Made by a program: the position numbers and the translations under genes. From Paenibacillus sp. AN1007 (lineage in GTDB: Bacteria; Bacillota; Bacilli; Paenibacillales; Paenibacillaceae), in assembly GCF_040702995.1 (NCBI RefSeq), contig NZ_CP159992.1, positions 6,353,001-6,417,000 of the forward strand: a stretch of 64,000 nt of DNA, read 5' to 3'. Positions 25,891 to 35,380 of the stretch are shown here, one piece after another; the stretch's first letter is position 1; each line of letters opens with the position of its first letter. A model generated the notes under the pieces. The model saw only the letters and a program-made list of their open reading frames with translations. It searched no databases and had not been told where the DNA came from.

Positions 25891-26423
25891 AATGAGAGCA
25901 GTGATGCGAACAAAGCTTGGAGAAACTTTGCTGCAAGTATGAAAAATGTAATAGGACTCCAGTCAGAATACTGAGTTGAGTCATCTTGTGAAAATGCGGT
26001 ATAAATGTCTTGCATGTATTCGTATATCTTCATAGGTCTTCGTGTGCTTGTTCATGCCTCATATGTTTTTTTAGGCCCCTCGTATGGATATTTTGGCAAT
26101 ACGCAGTAGGCTCTAATCCAGCTTGGACCTCCTGAGACTTTGGTCGTGAAGTTGGGTATTCGACGGAGAGATTAAAGGTTTTTAGTGAAGCGTGTGGAAT
26201 GTGTAGGGATGGAGCATCCTGCGCGAAAAGAGACTGGTGAATACAATACTGGATACAGATGACGTGGATATGCCAAACAATAATGAGGCTATACTAGGGA
26301 GTATTCGGATCCAATTCATATCCCGCTGAACAGGGTAGAACAGCTAAGGTGTTTTGATTTCAATATATATTCGTAGAATCCCTGTATAAGAAGCTGAGAA
26401 GAGGTATTACAGGTAGTCGATTT

Positions 26424-26475
26424 GACGATGCATGGTTAATTTATTAGATGATGATGTATGATTAATTTATTCGAT
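26424..26475. repeat. imperfect 26-base tandem repeat
   Basis: Two adjacent copies, 26424-26449 and 26450-26475, share most positions around GATGnATGnTTAATTTATTnGAT. A partial third copy may follow. They lie about 55 bases before the ThuA-like gene. Confidence 0.5.
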
Positions 26476-26528
26476 AATGAAGCATGCAGACGAATGACGA
26501 CAACAGGACGACATGAAAGGAGATGATG

Positions 26529-27170
26529 ATGATGGATCATCGCAAAAAAGCATTATTAATTGGAGATTACACACATCCGGATTGGCACCCGCTTCAGGGC
26601 GTGGATGCGGAGATCAGCCGGATCTTTCAAGATACGATTACCGTTCAGTGCAGTGAAAATCGCAATATGCTGCTTCATGAGAATATTTCCGGATTTGATG
26701 TATGTATCTCATACGTGGACGATTGGAGAGGGAAAGTCTCCCCTCAGCAGACAGCAGGTCTGCTGTCTTATGTGAGCAACGGTGGTGGATTGGTCATCTT
26801 ACATAACGGAATCTCGCTTCAGAATCGAAATGAGATCAAACAGATGATCGGGGCTAAATTTCTTCACCATCCGCCGTATGCATCGCTAGAGTTTACGGTG
26901 ACGGAAGAAAATCATCCGGTAACGGAAGGCATTACAGGTTTTACAATGGAGGACGAGCCCTATGAATTTGAATTCGGATCGTTTACCGAGACTAAAATTC
27001 TGCTGGAATACCAGTCCAAAGAAGGACCGAAGCCGGCAGCATGGGCACATAAATATGGACTGGGCAGAATCGTATACTTGATGCCTGGGCATTCTGTACC
27101 ATCCTTTGCGAATGAAACGTATCGTCGATTGGTGCTGCAGGCAGGTAAATGGGCAGCGCGATACGTGTAA
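26529..27170 (+). CDS. ThuA-like domain protein
   Basis: About 214 residues with the glutamine-amidotransferase-like fold of ThuA/trehalose-utilisation proteins. It shows KALLIGDYTHPDWHP at the start, FDVCISYVDDW, SNGGGLVILHNGISL, and the late GRIVYLMPGHSVPSFANETY. The biochemical role of the family is not settled; some members are linked to sugar metabolism. Four consecutive ATG codons (26523-26532) follow AAAGGAG; spacing favours 26529 or 26532. It stands alone between the cobalamin cluster and the kinase pair, so context gives no function. Confidence 0.8.
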   Translation: MMDHRKKALLIGDYTHPDWHPLQGVDAEISRIFQDTITVQCSENRNMLLHENISGFDVCISYVDDWRGKVSPQQTAGLLSYVSNGGGLVILHNGISLQNRNEIKQMIGAKFLHHPPYASLEFTVTEENHPVTEGITGFTMEDEPYEFEFGSFTETKILLEYQSKEGPKPAAWAHKYGLGRIVYLMPGHSVPSFANETYRRLVLQAGKWAARYV

Positions 27171-27242
27171 GGATGCTCTCCTTTTTGCATGTCGAGGCTT
27201 AAGGGGTGTAATATATAGACAACAAAGAGGAGGATGAATAAG

Positions 27243-27623
27243 ATGAGCGATTTGTTCAAGAAGGCGTTCTCGTTAGGGCTTGGTCTTACGGTAGTCAGCA
27301 AGGAAAAGATTGAGAAAACCGTGGATGATCTGGTGGAACGCGGAAAGCTTGCGCCCGGAGAATCCAAAGCGTTTGTTGAACGATTGCTGGAGCGTGGTGA
27401 GGAGGAGCAGGGCCAGCTGAAACGTATTATTCAGGAGCAGGTCAAGCGTGTGCTTCAGGAAGCCGGTGTGGCCTCCGAAAGTGACGTGACTGGTCTGGAG
27501 CAGCGTGTGGCTGTTTTGGAAAAAAAGCTGGCCGAGCTGAATCAGACACCGCAGCTTCAACTTGATGAATCCCCGGCTCCATCTGAAGATTCCCCTCCTC
27601 TCAAAGGAAACGAGATCGAATAG
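27243..27623 (+). CDS. coiled-coil phasin-like protein
   Basis: A 126-residue, highly charged helical protein. Residues 1-25 (MSDLFKKAFSLGLGLTVVSK) are followed by a KIEKTVDDLVERGKLAPGE segment typical of the polyhydroxyalkanoate-synthesis-regulator/phasin-like family. A coiled coil of about 45 residues (SDVTGLEQRVAVLEKKLAEL) and a Pro/Ser/Glu-rich end complete it. The start is ATG 27243, nine bases after AGAGGAGG; ATG 27234 lies directly on the ribosome site. It abuts the UbiB-type kinase gene, and this pairing suggests a partner or membrane-anchoring role, which is inference. Confidence 0.75.
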   Translation: MSDLFKKAFSLGLGLTVVSKEKIEKTVDDLVERGKLAPGESKAFVERLLERGEEEQGQLKRIIQEQVKRVLQEAGVASESDVTGLEQRVAVLEKKLAELNQTPQLQLDESPAPSEDSPPLKGNEIE

Positions 27624-29294
27624 ATGGCTTTGCGGATCAAACATGTCGGCAGATACCGGGAGATTGCCATGGCGCTGGTGCGTCATGGCTTCGGGTATAT
27701 GGTCGAGGAGCTGGGATTATTCCAGATGCTCGCTCTTCCCAGACGGTGGATGTCGCGTGAAGCGCAGCCAACCAAGACGCTGAGTGAACGGATCAGACTG
27801 GTGCTGCAGGAGCTGGGGCCGGCTTTTGTGAAGCTGGGGCAACTTGCAAGCACAAGGGCAGATCTGTTACCTGAATCGGTTATTCGTGAGTTGGTGAAAC
27901 TGCAGGATCAGGTTCCGCCGTTTTCGTCCGAGACAGCGCGGGGTATTTTGGAACAGGAATTGGATACACCGCTGGAGGAGATCTTTTCCCGGTTCGAGGA
28001 TACCCCGGTGGCCGCGGCCAGTATTGGCCAAGTGCATCTGGGCAAACTTCAGAGCGGAGAGGCGGTGGCGGTCAAGATCCAGCGTCCGGGTATATCGCGG
28101 ATTGTGCAGCGCGACCTGGATATCCTGCGGGAACTGACTGCTATGGCAGAGAAGCGCTGGGAATGGGTGAAGCAGTACCAGATTCCGCAGATGGTGGAAG
28201 AGTATGCTCAGGCCCTGATGGCAGAACTGGATTATACCGTAGAAGGCCGTAATACGGAGAAGATTGCACAGCAGTACCAGCAGGACAGCAAAGTGAAGAT
28301 TCCGGTGATCTATTGGGATCAGACTTCATCACGTGTACTGACTATGGAATATATCGAAGGCATCAAGCTGAACGATCGGGATGAACTTGTAAAGCGCGGC
28401 CATGATTTGAACAATATCGCCGAGCGGCTCGTGGATGCCCTGCTGAATCAGATTTTTATGCATGGCTTTTTTCACGCCGACCCGCATCCGGGTAATCTGA
28501 TGGTGCTCAAGGACGGACGACTGGCGTTCATTGACTTCGGCATGGTGGGCAGCCTGAGTGATGAGATGAGGCAGCAGCTTGCGTCACTTATTATCGGGTT
28601 GATGCGTAAGGATACGGACAGCATGATTCGCGCCATTGAGAAGCTGGGCATGATGCCGGATGACATGGATGCGCGTGCGCTTCATGTGGATTTGGACAAA
28701 CTTCGAACGAAGTATTACGATATTCCTTTTTCCAAAATCAGTGTAGGGCAGGCGCTCAATGATCTGTTTGGCATTGCGCAGAAACATAGAGTTGTCATGC
28801 CCGCAGATATTTTGCTGATGGGCAAATCACTGCTGACGATGGAGGGGGTCATCGAACATCTCGATCCGACCTTGAGTATTGTCGATATGGCGGAGCCATT
28901 CGGAAGGAAGCTGTTGAAGGAGCGTTTTAGCGCGGGCCGCATCAAAAATCGGCTGTTTCGCAGTGCGGCAGACATGGCAGAAAGTGTTATCGGGCTGCCC
29001 GGGCAGCTGCGGCAGCTGTCCTCGATCATCAGCAAAGGCAAACTGCGGCTGGAGATCAGCGTACCCGAATTAGAGTCGCTTATGCGCAGACTGGACCAAA
29101 TCAGCAATCGTTTGTCGTTCAGCATTGTGCTGCTCGCATTCTGTATCATCATGGTTGGACTTATTATCGGATCATCTATTAGTCATCAATCCACGATGCT
29201 GTGGGATATTCCGGTGATTGAGATTGGTTTTCTCGTGGCGATCCTCATGGTGGCGTTCCTGCTGTATTCCATATTCAAGTCTGGCAGGTTTTAA
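27624..29294 (+). CDS. ABC1/UbiB (AarF) family atypical kinase
   Basis: A 556-residue member of the UbiB/ADCK family, ATP-binding proteins linked to isoprenoid-lipid and quinone metabolism. The diagnostic KxGQ-type motif lies in PAFVKLGQLASTRADLLP and the Ala-rich loop in VAAASIGQVHLGKLQSGE. The catalytic motif is HGFFHADPHPGNLMVL, with the metal-binding AFIDFGMVG. Two C-terminal membrane helices (about 500-550) anchor it. The start directly follows the previous stop codon, so the two proteins are probably made together. It resembles YqfO-neighbourhood and E. coli UbiB proteins only at family level; the substrate is unknown. Confidence 0.92.
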   Translation: MALRIKHVGRYREIAMALVRHGFGYMVEELGLFQMLALPRRWMSREAQPTKTLSERIRLVLQELGPAFVKLGQLASTRADLLPESVIRELVKLQDQVPPFSSETARGILEQELDTPLEEIFSRFEDTPVAAASIGQVHLGKLQSGEAVAVKIQRPGISRIVQRDLDILRELTAMAEKRWEWVKQYQIPQMVEEYAQALMAELDYTVEGRNTEKIAQQYQQDSKVKIPVIYWDQTSSRVLTMEYIEGIKLNDRDELVKRGHDLNNIAERLVDALLNQIFMHGFFHADPHPGNLMVLKDGRLAFIDFGMVGSLSDEMRQQLASLIIGLMRKDTDSMIRAIEKLGMMPDDMDARALHVDLDKLRTKYYDIPFSKISVGQALNDLFGIAQKHRVVMPADILLMGKSLLTMEGVIEHLDPTLSIVDMAEPFGRKLLKERFSAGRIKNRLFRSAADMAESVIGLPGQLRQLSSIISKGKLRLEISVPELESLMRRLDQISNRLSFSIVLLAFCIIMVGLIIGSSISHQSTMLWDIPVIEIGFLVAILMVAFLLYSIFKSGRF

Positions 29295-29356
29295 ATCTGG
29301 CAGGTTCACAGAAGACGTGCAGTTGTACGATCTAACGTCATAGATTATAAATATTC

Positions 29357-29398
29357 AACGCGAGGATCTTTCCATGAAAGACTCCCTGCGTTTTTTTT
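29357..29398 (+). terminator. rho-independent terminator
   Basis: AACGC...GCGTT encloses GATCTTTC/GAAAGA with a three-base loop and is followed by eight T. Confidence 0.85.
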
Positions 29399-30100
29399 GC
29401 GCTTAAATCCTTAAAGAGCCGGAAAAGGACTCTAACACTTTCTGCAGCTGGCAGCCTGCTTTATTTTGAAGTATCAGGATAAGGCGGAATGCTAATTTTA
29501 TGTGCCGTAGAGATAAAGTGAGTTAAATATAGAAAGATGAAGATAATAGGAGATAAGCTTCTGTTTTTACGCTATTACCGTGTTCGTATATACGTATTTC
29601 TGTACTATAATAATAGGTCAGTAGATTAACGGACCCGGTTTTTCTGAGAGGGGAAAACCAATCAGACATCGATTCGTCAAGCTCGTCTCATCGAGAATTG
29701 AGACCAGATGATTGAGATGCTGTAAGCAGGAAAGACAACTGAATGCATAGCGGAACAGGTTGTACATACTGGAACGGCAATGACATGATGGTTTTGAAAC
29801 GACGTTCGAGCCCTATTACTGAATTGAATCATCATGGACCCAGGATAAGTAGATTGGAAAAGCTTAAAGAAAAGCTTATGGCAGGATATGCCTCCGGGCA
29901 TGTTCATATCGCAGGTGAATTGTCAGCACGCACAGCAGTATTTTCTACGGATACTTATCCGTTACTTTGTGTTATTTCTGGCCATCTGCTTCTCGCTAAC
30001 TATGGATTTCAGGGGATTTGATCGGATAAGTACGTCTTCCGTTATTGCCTCAGTAGGATCGTTAATTGAGGGACACATCTAGGAGGCAAAGCAGGAATAT
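29399..30100 (+). promoter_or_regulatory. long leader region of the SulP gene
   Basis: A 700-base stretch without a convincing gene. TATAAT-like sequence lies near 29607. Hairpins GGTTTTTC/GGAAAACC (about 29637-29660) and GTCTCA/TGAGAC (about 29684-29703) follow. I could not match it to a known riboswitch. Two open frames here (29743-30021 and 29888-30082) lack ribosome sites. Confidence 0.3.
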
Positions 30101-31558
30101 ATGAATACGTTAAAACAGCAGTGGTTTGGTAACATTCGAGGAGACGTGCTCGCAGGCATTACAGTAGCGCTGGCACTCATTCCGGAGGCTATTGCGTTCT
30201 CCATTATTGCCGGTGTTGATCCGATGGTCGGATTGTACGCGTCGATTACGATCGCCATCGTCATTTCGATTGCAGGCGGCAGACCGGGCATGATCTCGGC
30301 AGCAACAGGAGCTATGGCCGTATTAATGGTGGGGCTTGTCAAGGATTACGGCGTGGAGTATCTTTTTGCGGCGACCATTTTGACAGGCATTATTCAATTT
30401 ATTTTAGGCATATTCAAAGTGGGGCGATTTATTACGTTTGTGCCTCATTCGGTATTAACCGGATTCGTGAATGCACTTGCGATTCTGATCTTTATGGCTC
30501 AGTTAACTCACTTTACGGGAGCAAACTGGATCATGTATGTGATGGTGGCGGGTACACTGGCAATCATCTATATTTTGCCGCGTTTTTTCAAAGGTGCTCC
30601 TGCTCCGCTTGTGGCGATTATCATCATGACCATTATTACAGCGGTCTTTCATCTGGATGTCAAAACGGTAGGTGAGATGGGTAATCTGACGAGTACGCTG
30701 CCGATGTTCCATCTGCCCAATATTGCGTGGACATGGGATACACTGATGATCCTGCTGCCGTATTCGTTTACGATGGCACTTGTCGGTTTGCTGGAATCCT
30801 TGTTGACCGCGACCATCGTTGATGAGATGACCGAGACCAAAAGCAGCAAAAACCGTGAGGTGCGTGGTCAGGGGATTGCAAACTTTGTGAACGGTCTTTT
30901 CGGAGGTATGGGTGGCTGTGCGATGATCGGACAGTCTGTCATTAATGTGAAGTCAGGCGGACGCGGCAGGCTGTCGACATTTACAGCAGGAGCGTTCCTT
31001 GCCATTTTGCTGCTGCTGCTGAGCGGGGTGGTAAAGCAGGTTCCGATGGGTGCGTTGGTCGGCGTGATGTTTATGGTGTGTATTGGTACGTTTGACTGGA
31101 GTTCTGTTAAAAATATCGCCCGCGTACCACGTGCAGAGGCGATTGTTATGGTCGTAACGGTAGCGATCGTGGTTTACACGCATGACCTGTCACTTGGTGT
31201 GATGGTGGGTGTCGTGCTCAGCATACTGCATTTCGGCTGGAAACAGACCAAGATTCGCGTAGAAACCAGCATAGAGCAGGGACAGAAAGTGTATCATGTA
31301 CACGGACCGTTCTTCTTTGGTTCTTCTTCTCACTTCGTGGATAAATTCGATGCGGAAGCCGATCCGCAGGACATCACCATTGACTTTGGCGGCTCACATA
31401 TCTGGGACAACACCGCGGTCGTGGCGATTGGCAAAGTAAAATTCAAATATGCGAAGTTCGGCAAAACCGTTCACCTGCGTGGGTTGAACGAAGAAAGCTC
31501 CCGTCTGTTGGAACGCAGCGGATATAAGGTTTCCGGTACGGGCGGGCATAGCGCGTAA
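30101..31558 (+). CDS. SulP-family anion transporter with STAS domain
   Basis: Inner-membrane anion permease of 485 residues (SLC26/SulP family). Residues 1-385 form about 11-14 membrane helices, with the family motif LIPEAIAFSIIAGVDPMVGL in the first pair. The end is a cytoplasmic STAS domain (about 390-480: VYHVHGPFFFGSSSHFVDKF, then TIDFGGSHIWDNTAV). Substrates of relatives include sulfate, bicarbonate and dicarboxylates; none can be chosen here. AGGAGG lies 14 bases before ATG 30101, which is rather far. A terminator-like hairpin follows. Confidence 0.92.
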   Translation: MNTLKQQWFGNIRGDVLAGITVALALIPEAIAFSIIAGVDPMVGLYASITIAIVISIAGGRPGMISAATGAMAVLMVGLVKDYGVEYLFAATILTGIIQFILGIFKVGRFITFVPHSVLTGFVNALAILIFMAQLTHFTGANWIMYVMVAGTLAIIYILPRFFKGAPAPLVAIIIMTIITAVFHLDVKTVGEMGNLTSTLPMFHLPNIAWTWDTLMILLPYSFTMALVGLLESLLTATIVDEMTETKSSKNREVRGQGIANFVNGLFGGMGGCAMIGQSVINVKSGGRGRLSTFTAGAFLAILLLLLSGVVKQVPMGALVGVMFMVCIGTFDWSSVKNIARVPRAEAIVMVVTVAIVVYTHDLSLGVMVGVVLSILHFGWKQTKIRVETSIEQGQKVYHVHGPFFFGSSSHFVDKFDAEADPQDITIDFGGSHIWDNTAVVAIGKVKFKYAKFGKTVHLRGLNEESSRLLERSGYKVSGTGGHSA

Positions 31559-31587
31559 ATTAGTTAACGCTGGACATTTTCATATGG

Positions 31588-31631
31588 AGCGGTTTCTTTA
31601 AGGTGTATGCCGGGGGAGCCGCTTTTTTTTT
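31588..31631 (+). terminator. terminator after SulP gene
   Basis: AGCGG pairs with CCGCT around a long loop and is followed by nine T. The stem is short, but the T run is strong. Confidence 0.6.
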
Positions 31632-32035
31632 GCATCTGTGAGCGCCAGCAATCATCAGAAGGCTGTTCATAGTTAGACGTATTTGAACCCTTAACGTTCT
31701 TAACGATTAGCATATTCATTTCCTAGATGTCTTATTATTACGATACATTTATGCTGTAAGTTGGCGTGACAGTTCAGTTTCGCTTTTGTTTTACTGGATG
31801 AACGTGTAAACTACAGGGTATGGAGAAGAAGAGCAAGGAATGATTGCTTTTTAAAAATTCATTTCATAATCAGAGTTGAATTCAGGAAAACTAGTGTGGA
31901 CTTCCCTCGTATGCAGAACTCAAACACAGACATAGACTCATTCAAGTTCAGGCGGAGATGCTCATTTGCATTTTCCGGCAGCTGAGGTCTTCTATGAAAT
32001 GAACTTATCTAAATGAATATACAGAGGTGTAACGA
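31632..32035 (+). promoter_or_regulatory. 400-base region before the helicase gene with long-range dyad
   Basis: No gene is visible. TTCATTTCATA (31858-31868) and TATGAAATGAA (31993-32003) are perfect inverted complements enclosing 124 bases and ending 32 bases before the helicase start. Cold-shock helicase genes often have long structured leaders; this may be one, by inference. Confidence 0.4.
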
Positions 32036-33583
32036 TTGGCAAATTTCGAACAATTAGGTATTCGCCCGGAATGGTGCGAGGTGCTGAAACATCAGGGCAT
32101 TGCCGTGCCGACTCCGGTACAGGAGCGTTCAATTCCGGTACTGCTGGGTGGACGTGATATCATTGCCGAGGCACAGACGGGCACAGGGAAAACGCTGGCT
32201 TTTTTGCTGCCGATTATTCAGAAAATTAACGTATCCGACCGCTCCCCGCAGGCACTGATCATCGCGCCCACGCGTGAGCTGGCGCTGCAGATTACGGAAG
32301 AAGCGAAGAAACTGACAGCAAATGATGATAAGCTGCATGTGCTTGCTGTCTACGGTGGACAGGATGTAGAGAAGCAGCTGCGCAAGCTGCAGAATGGAAC
32401 ACAGATCGTTGTAGGGACACCAGGCCGCCTGTTGGATCACCTGCGCCGCGGTACATTGAAGCTCGATAATGTGAAAAAACTGGTGCTGGACGAAGCGGAC
32501 CAGATGCTGCACATGGGCTTCCTGGACGATGTAGAGACGATTCTGAAAGAACTGCCGCATAAACGTCAAACGATGCTGTTTTCCGCTACAATGCCTAAAG
32601 GCATTCGTATGCTGGCGAAGAACTATATGAAAGACCCGGAGGACGTAAAAGTTTCCTCCAAGTCCGTGATTCCGATTCATCAGATTCGCCAGCAGGTGCT
32701 GGAATGTACAGACCGCGGCAAGTTTGATGCACTTCGCGGCATGATTGATACGTATCGCCCGTATTTGGCGATTATTTTCTGCCGGACGAAGCGCCGGGCT
32801 TCGAAGCTGAACGAAGATCTGCGCGAAGCAGGGTATGAAAGTGACGAGCTTCACGGGGATTTGTCCCAATCCAAGCGGGAAAATGTTATGAAGGCATTCC
32901 GCGATGCGAAGCTGCAGATCCTTGTAGCTACAGACGTTGCAGCACGTGGACTGGATGTTGAAGGGGTTACTCACGTATTCAACTACGACATTCCGCATGA
33001 TGCGGAAAGTTATATTCACCGTATCGGTCGTACAGGCCGAGCAGGTGGAACGGGTCTTGCTGTGACGTTTGCAACGCAGCACGATAGACCGGAACTTGCT
33101 CGGATCGAGGAAGGCACGAATCAGAAGCTTAACCGCATCCAATGGACAAGCGAAGGGCCAGTCGCTTCTACAGGAGCTGCTCGCCGCGTAATTAATAGCG
33201 AGGGCAATGATGAGCGCGGCGGTCGCACTGCCGGGACTGGCAGTGCCCGTCGCGGTGCAGGGCGTAACGACCGCCGGGAAGGTGGACGTGGCGGTCGTGG
33301 TTCACGCAGCGGCGAAGGCGGACGCAGCGGTGGGCGTAGTGGCGGCCGCAGCGGGGATGAGCGCAGCGCTGGCCGTGGATCGGCACGCAGCAGCAGCCGC
33401 GGCACAAGCCAAGGCGGCCGCGGGGGTGCAGGCCGCGGCGAAGAGCGCAGCAGCGGCGGCTGGGCTGGCCGCAGCGCAGACAAGCGCGCCGCTGGGCGCG
33501 GCGGTGCTGGTTCTGGCCGTTCGGACGCCGCAGGACGCGGTCCGAGCAGGGGCGACCGCCGCGATTCTCGCCGCGGACGGTAG
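32036..33583 (+). CDS. DEAD-box RNA helicase with RG-rich tail
   Basis: ATP-dependent RNA helicase of 515 residues, probably in ribosome assembly, RNA decay or cold response. All core motifs are present: the Q-motif FEQLGIRPEWCEVLKHQGI, AQTGTGKT, PTRELALQI, VLDEADQML, SATMP, ARGLDVEGVTHVFNYDIP and HRIGRTGRAG. The last 140 residues are an Arg/Gly/Ser-rich tail with many RGG and GRS repeats, likely RNA-binding, in very GC-rich DNA. The start is TTG 32036 behind AGAGGTG. It is close to CshA/CshB of Bacilli, but I cannot decide between them. Confidence 0.93.
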   Translation: MANFEQLGIRPEWCEVLKHQGIAVPTPVQERSIPVLLGGRDIIAEAQTGTGKTLAFLLPIIQKINVSDRSPQALIIAPTRELALQITEEAKKLTANDDKLHVLAVYGGQDVEKQLRKLQNGTQIVVGTPGRLLDHLRRGTLKLDNVKKLVLDEADQMLHMGFLDDVETILKELPHKRQTMLFSATMPKGIRMLAKNYMKDPEDVKVSSKSVIPIHQIRQQVLECTDRGKFDALRGMIDTYRPYLAIIFCRTKRRASKLNEDLREAGYESDELHGDLSQSKRENVMKAFRDAKLQILVATDVAARGLDVEGVTHVFNYDIPHDAESYIHRIGRTGRAGGTGLAVTFATQHDRPELARIEEGTNQKLNRIQWTSEGPVASTGAARRVINSEGNDERGGRTAGTGSARRGAGRNDRREGGRGGRGSRSGEGGRSGGRSGGRSGDERSAGRGSARSSSRGTSQGGRGGAGRGEERSSGGWAGRSADKRAAGRGGAGSGRSDAAGRGPSRGDRRDSRRGR

Positions 33584-33710
33584 TGCAATGGGCGCAGGCG
33601 GCGACGCAGCCGCATCTTGCGCCATGACACAACAACCATGCAGCTGCGAATGCCGCATGGGTCATACCGAGAGGATTCGGGTACGTCATTGTACCGAACC
33701 CTCGAACCAA

Positions 33711-33743
33711 GGGTCGCGACGGAACCACGTCGCGGCCCTTTTT
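33711..33743 (+). terminator. terminator after the helicase gene
   Basis: GGGTCGCGACG pairs with CGTCGCGGCCC (one G-U), with a six-base loop and five T. A small hairpin GGTAC/GTACC precedes it near 33680. Confidence 0.88.
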
Positions 33744-33814
33744 ACATCCAACTTCATATGGACTCATCTACACGATGAATTTCGCTCCAGCCTCACGGCG
33801 TGAATCCATACGAC

Positions 33815-33851
33815 AAAACACCTCATCCTAGACCTAAGGACGGGGTGTTTT
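33815..33851. terminator. bidirectional hairpin between convergent genes
   Basis: AAAACACC/GGTGTTTT flanks an inner imperfect stem. The A and T ends make it usable in both directions, for the helicase from the left and the minus-strand membrane gene from the right. Confidence 0.6.
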
Positions 33852-34039
33852 CTGAATAAAACTTATATGATTAAGGATGGCACGACATCACAAGCGGCTT
33901 GAGTAAGATGCAGGGGGGCACAGTGTAAGGTTCGTCTATATATAGGGAGCTGATTTGCATTATTTTACTTATCACTCTGTAAAGTGGGCAATCACGCTGA
34001 GATATCTCACATATCTCCGACTATCCCTGCTGCTCACGG

Positions 34040-34972
34040 TTATCTATGAACATCGGCGTACTGATCCCGATACTTCTCATTGTAGACCCGGCCGACAGAC
34101 TCGGCGAGCCCTCCACGTGCTTTGGCTGGATAACGCTCGATCGTGTGATAGAGGCGCATGAACCGGTCTTTGGGCATGAAGCGGGCATAGCGGGTGATCA
34201 GACTGGGAAACAGTTGGATATATTTGCTTTTACGCACAGCAGCGGCGGCAACGGCAGTTAGGATCTGAATACCGTTATGCAGCTGTAAAATATGAACCTC
34301 ATATGTTGCGATATAACGTATCGCGTCTTCGCGGATCAATTCCGGCTTCAGCCGGGCAACCTCACCGATATAATCGGCGAGCAGCCGCTCGAAGTTATCG
34401 AGCAGGAGTGGTTTCAGCTGCAGGTCCATGTCGCTCCGCAGGACAAAGGATTGCAGGAGCGCTACCTGCTGCAGTCGAATCCGGTCGTTATAGACCAGGG
34501 AGCCGATCTCACGCAGCATCTCATAGGCAGTCGCCTCGTCTTCTTTTCGCGCTTCAGCGACGAGGGCCCAGTTTCGATTGACGCCCTGGCGGATTGCTTC
34601 TTCGTCCAGCCGAAGCATACGTCTCATCTCGCGCCGCTGTTCGACCGGAAACGAACGCTGCTGCATGAAGGTCATACCGCCGAGCAGCAGCAGCGACACC
34701 GATGCTGCGATCATGGATTGATCCAGCGTTTCGCCGAAATATACAGCTGCTGCGCCGAGAAGCATAACGAAGAAAACATCACGCACCATCCGGCGTTTCA
34801 CCCGGGAAGCAGCTTTCTCCTCTACAGAGACAAGTGTCCTGCGTCCGCAGGAGGTGCACTGATTTTCCCAGAGGCAGGTATACTGTCCACATCGCTTGCA
34901 AATGCGCAGCTTTTCGAAGGCATAGGTCGTTCGCTTAAACGGCCTTATGGATACCACTTTTTTGGTGCTCAT
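34040..34972 (-). CDS. zinc-ribbon membrane protein of unknown function
   Basis: I do not recognise a named family. The 310-residue protein starts with a basic segment. A zinc ribbon follows, with CKRC (near 24-27) and CTSC (near 39-42). Two adjacent membrane helices (about 63-103) come next, then a cytoplasmic, mainly helical domain of about 200 residues. GGAG lies just before the ATG, and the start overlaps the stop of the small upstream gene (ATGA). It is divergent from the vWA gene at 35381 and may belong with that locus. The zinc ribbon recalls the one in the GTPase gene at 45542, but the sequences differ. Confidence 0.7.
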   Translation of the reverse strand: MSTKKVVSIRPFKRTTYAFEKLRICKRCGQYTCLWENQCTSCGRRTLVSVEEKAASRVKRRMVRDVFFVMLLGAAAVYFGETLDQSMIAASVSLLLLGGMTFMQQRSFPVEQRREMRRMLRLDEEAIRQGVNRNWALVAEARKEDEATAYEMLREIGSLVYNDRIRLQQVALLQSFVLRSDMDLQLKPLLLDNFERLLADYIGEVARLKPELIREDAIRYIATYEVHILQLHNGIQILTAVAAAAVRKSKYIQLFPSLITRYARFMPKDRFMRLYHTIERYPAKARGGLAESVGRVYNEKYRDQYADVHR

Positions 34973-35118
34973 GCTCCATCACGTCCGCCATTCAAAATAT
35001 TGTACAAGGTGCGGTCTGTATCTTCTCGAGTAACCGGCTTTCGGCGATGCAGCTGAAATGAAATAACCTTGATGAAGACAAAAAGAAACAATATGGCGAG
35101 GCATACGTATGTAACCAT
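34969..35118 (-). CDS. small membrane protein, 49 aa
   Basis: A short gene on the minus strand: ATG at 35118, preceded by AGAAAGGGACGG, and TGA overlapping the ATG of the zinc-ribbon gene. The product has one membrane helix (VTYVCLAILFLFVFIKVISF) followed by a basic then mixed cytoplasmic tail of about 28 residues. The good ribosome site, the absence of internal stops and the ATGA overlap support a real coupled gene. Its function is unknown; a partner of the zinc-ribbon membrane protein is the simplest idea. Confidence 0.65.
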   Translation of the reverse strand: MVTYVCLAILFLFVFIKVISFQLHRRKPVTREDTDRTLYNILNGGRDGA

Positions 35119-35380
35119 AATCCGTCCCTTTCTAAGGCTTGGGAATCAAGCACTGTTATATTGCAGTTTGCTGGCAATAACTATATCATATTTCCATAGT
35201 TGGTATAATATTTGCGGCGGAAGCCCTAAAAACGTCGATTTTTGTCAAACATTACAAAATTGTAACTCAGAATAGGGGTGCTTTTCAGATTTTATTAGAA
35301 GACTGTTAAGATTTCCTTAAGGCTTGACGCCTATAATAAACTATTCGCATTTTAATCTCAAACGTGAAGGAGTACAGCCC

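Noticed and set aside
29399..29680. Sequence before sulP compared with the c-di-AMP (ydaO) riboswitch because of a CTTAAATCCTTAAAGAGC string
   Set aside because: The conserved GGGGACCC and AACCCGTCAGCTAACC-type cores are absent, and a terminator separates the string from what follows.
29743..30082. Two overlapping frames (92 and 64 codons) before the SulP gene, the second with a membrane-like segment
   Set aside because: Neither has a ribosome site and they exclude one another; a frameshifted gene remnant is possible but unsupported.
33207..33803. 198-codon Ala-rich frame over the helicase tail and its terminator
   Set aside because: It is a shadow of the GC-rich RG-repeat coding sequence and continues through the terminator.
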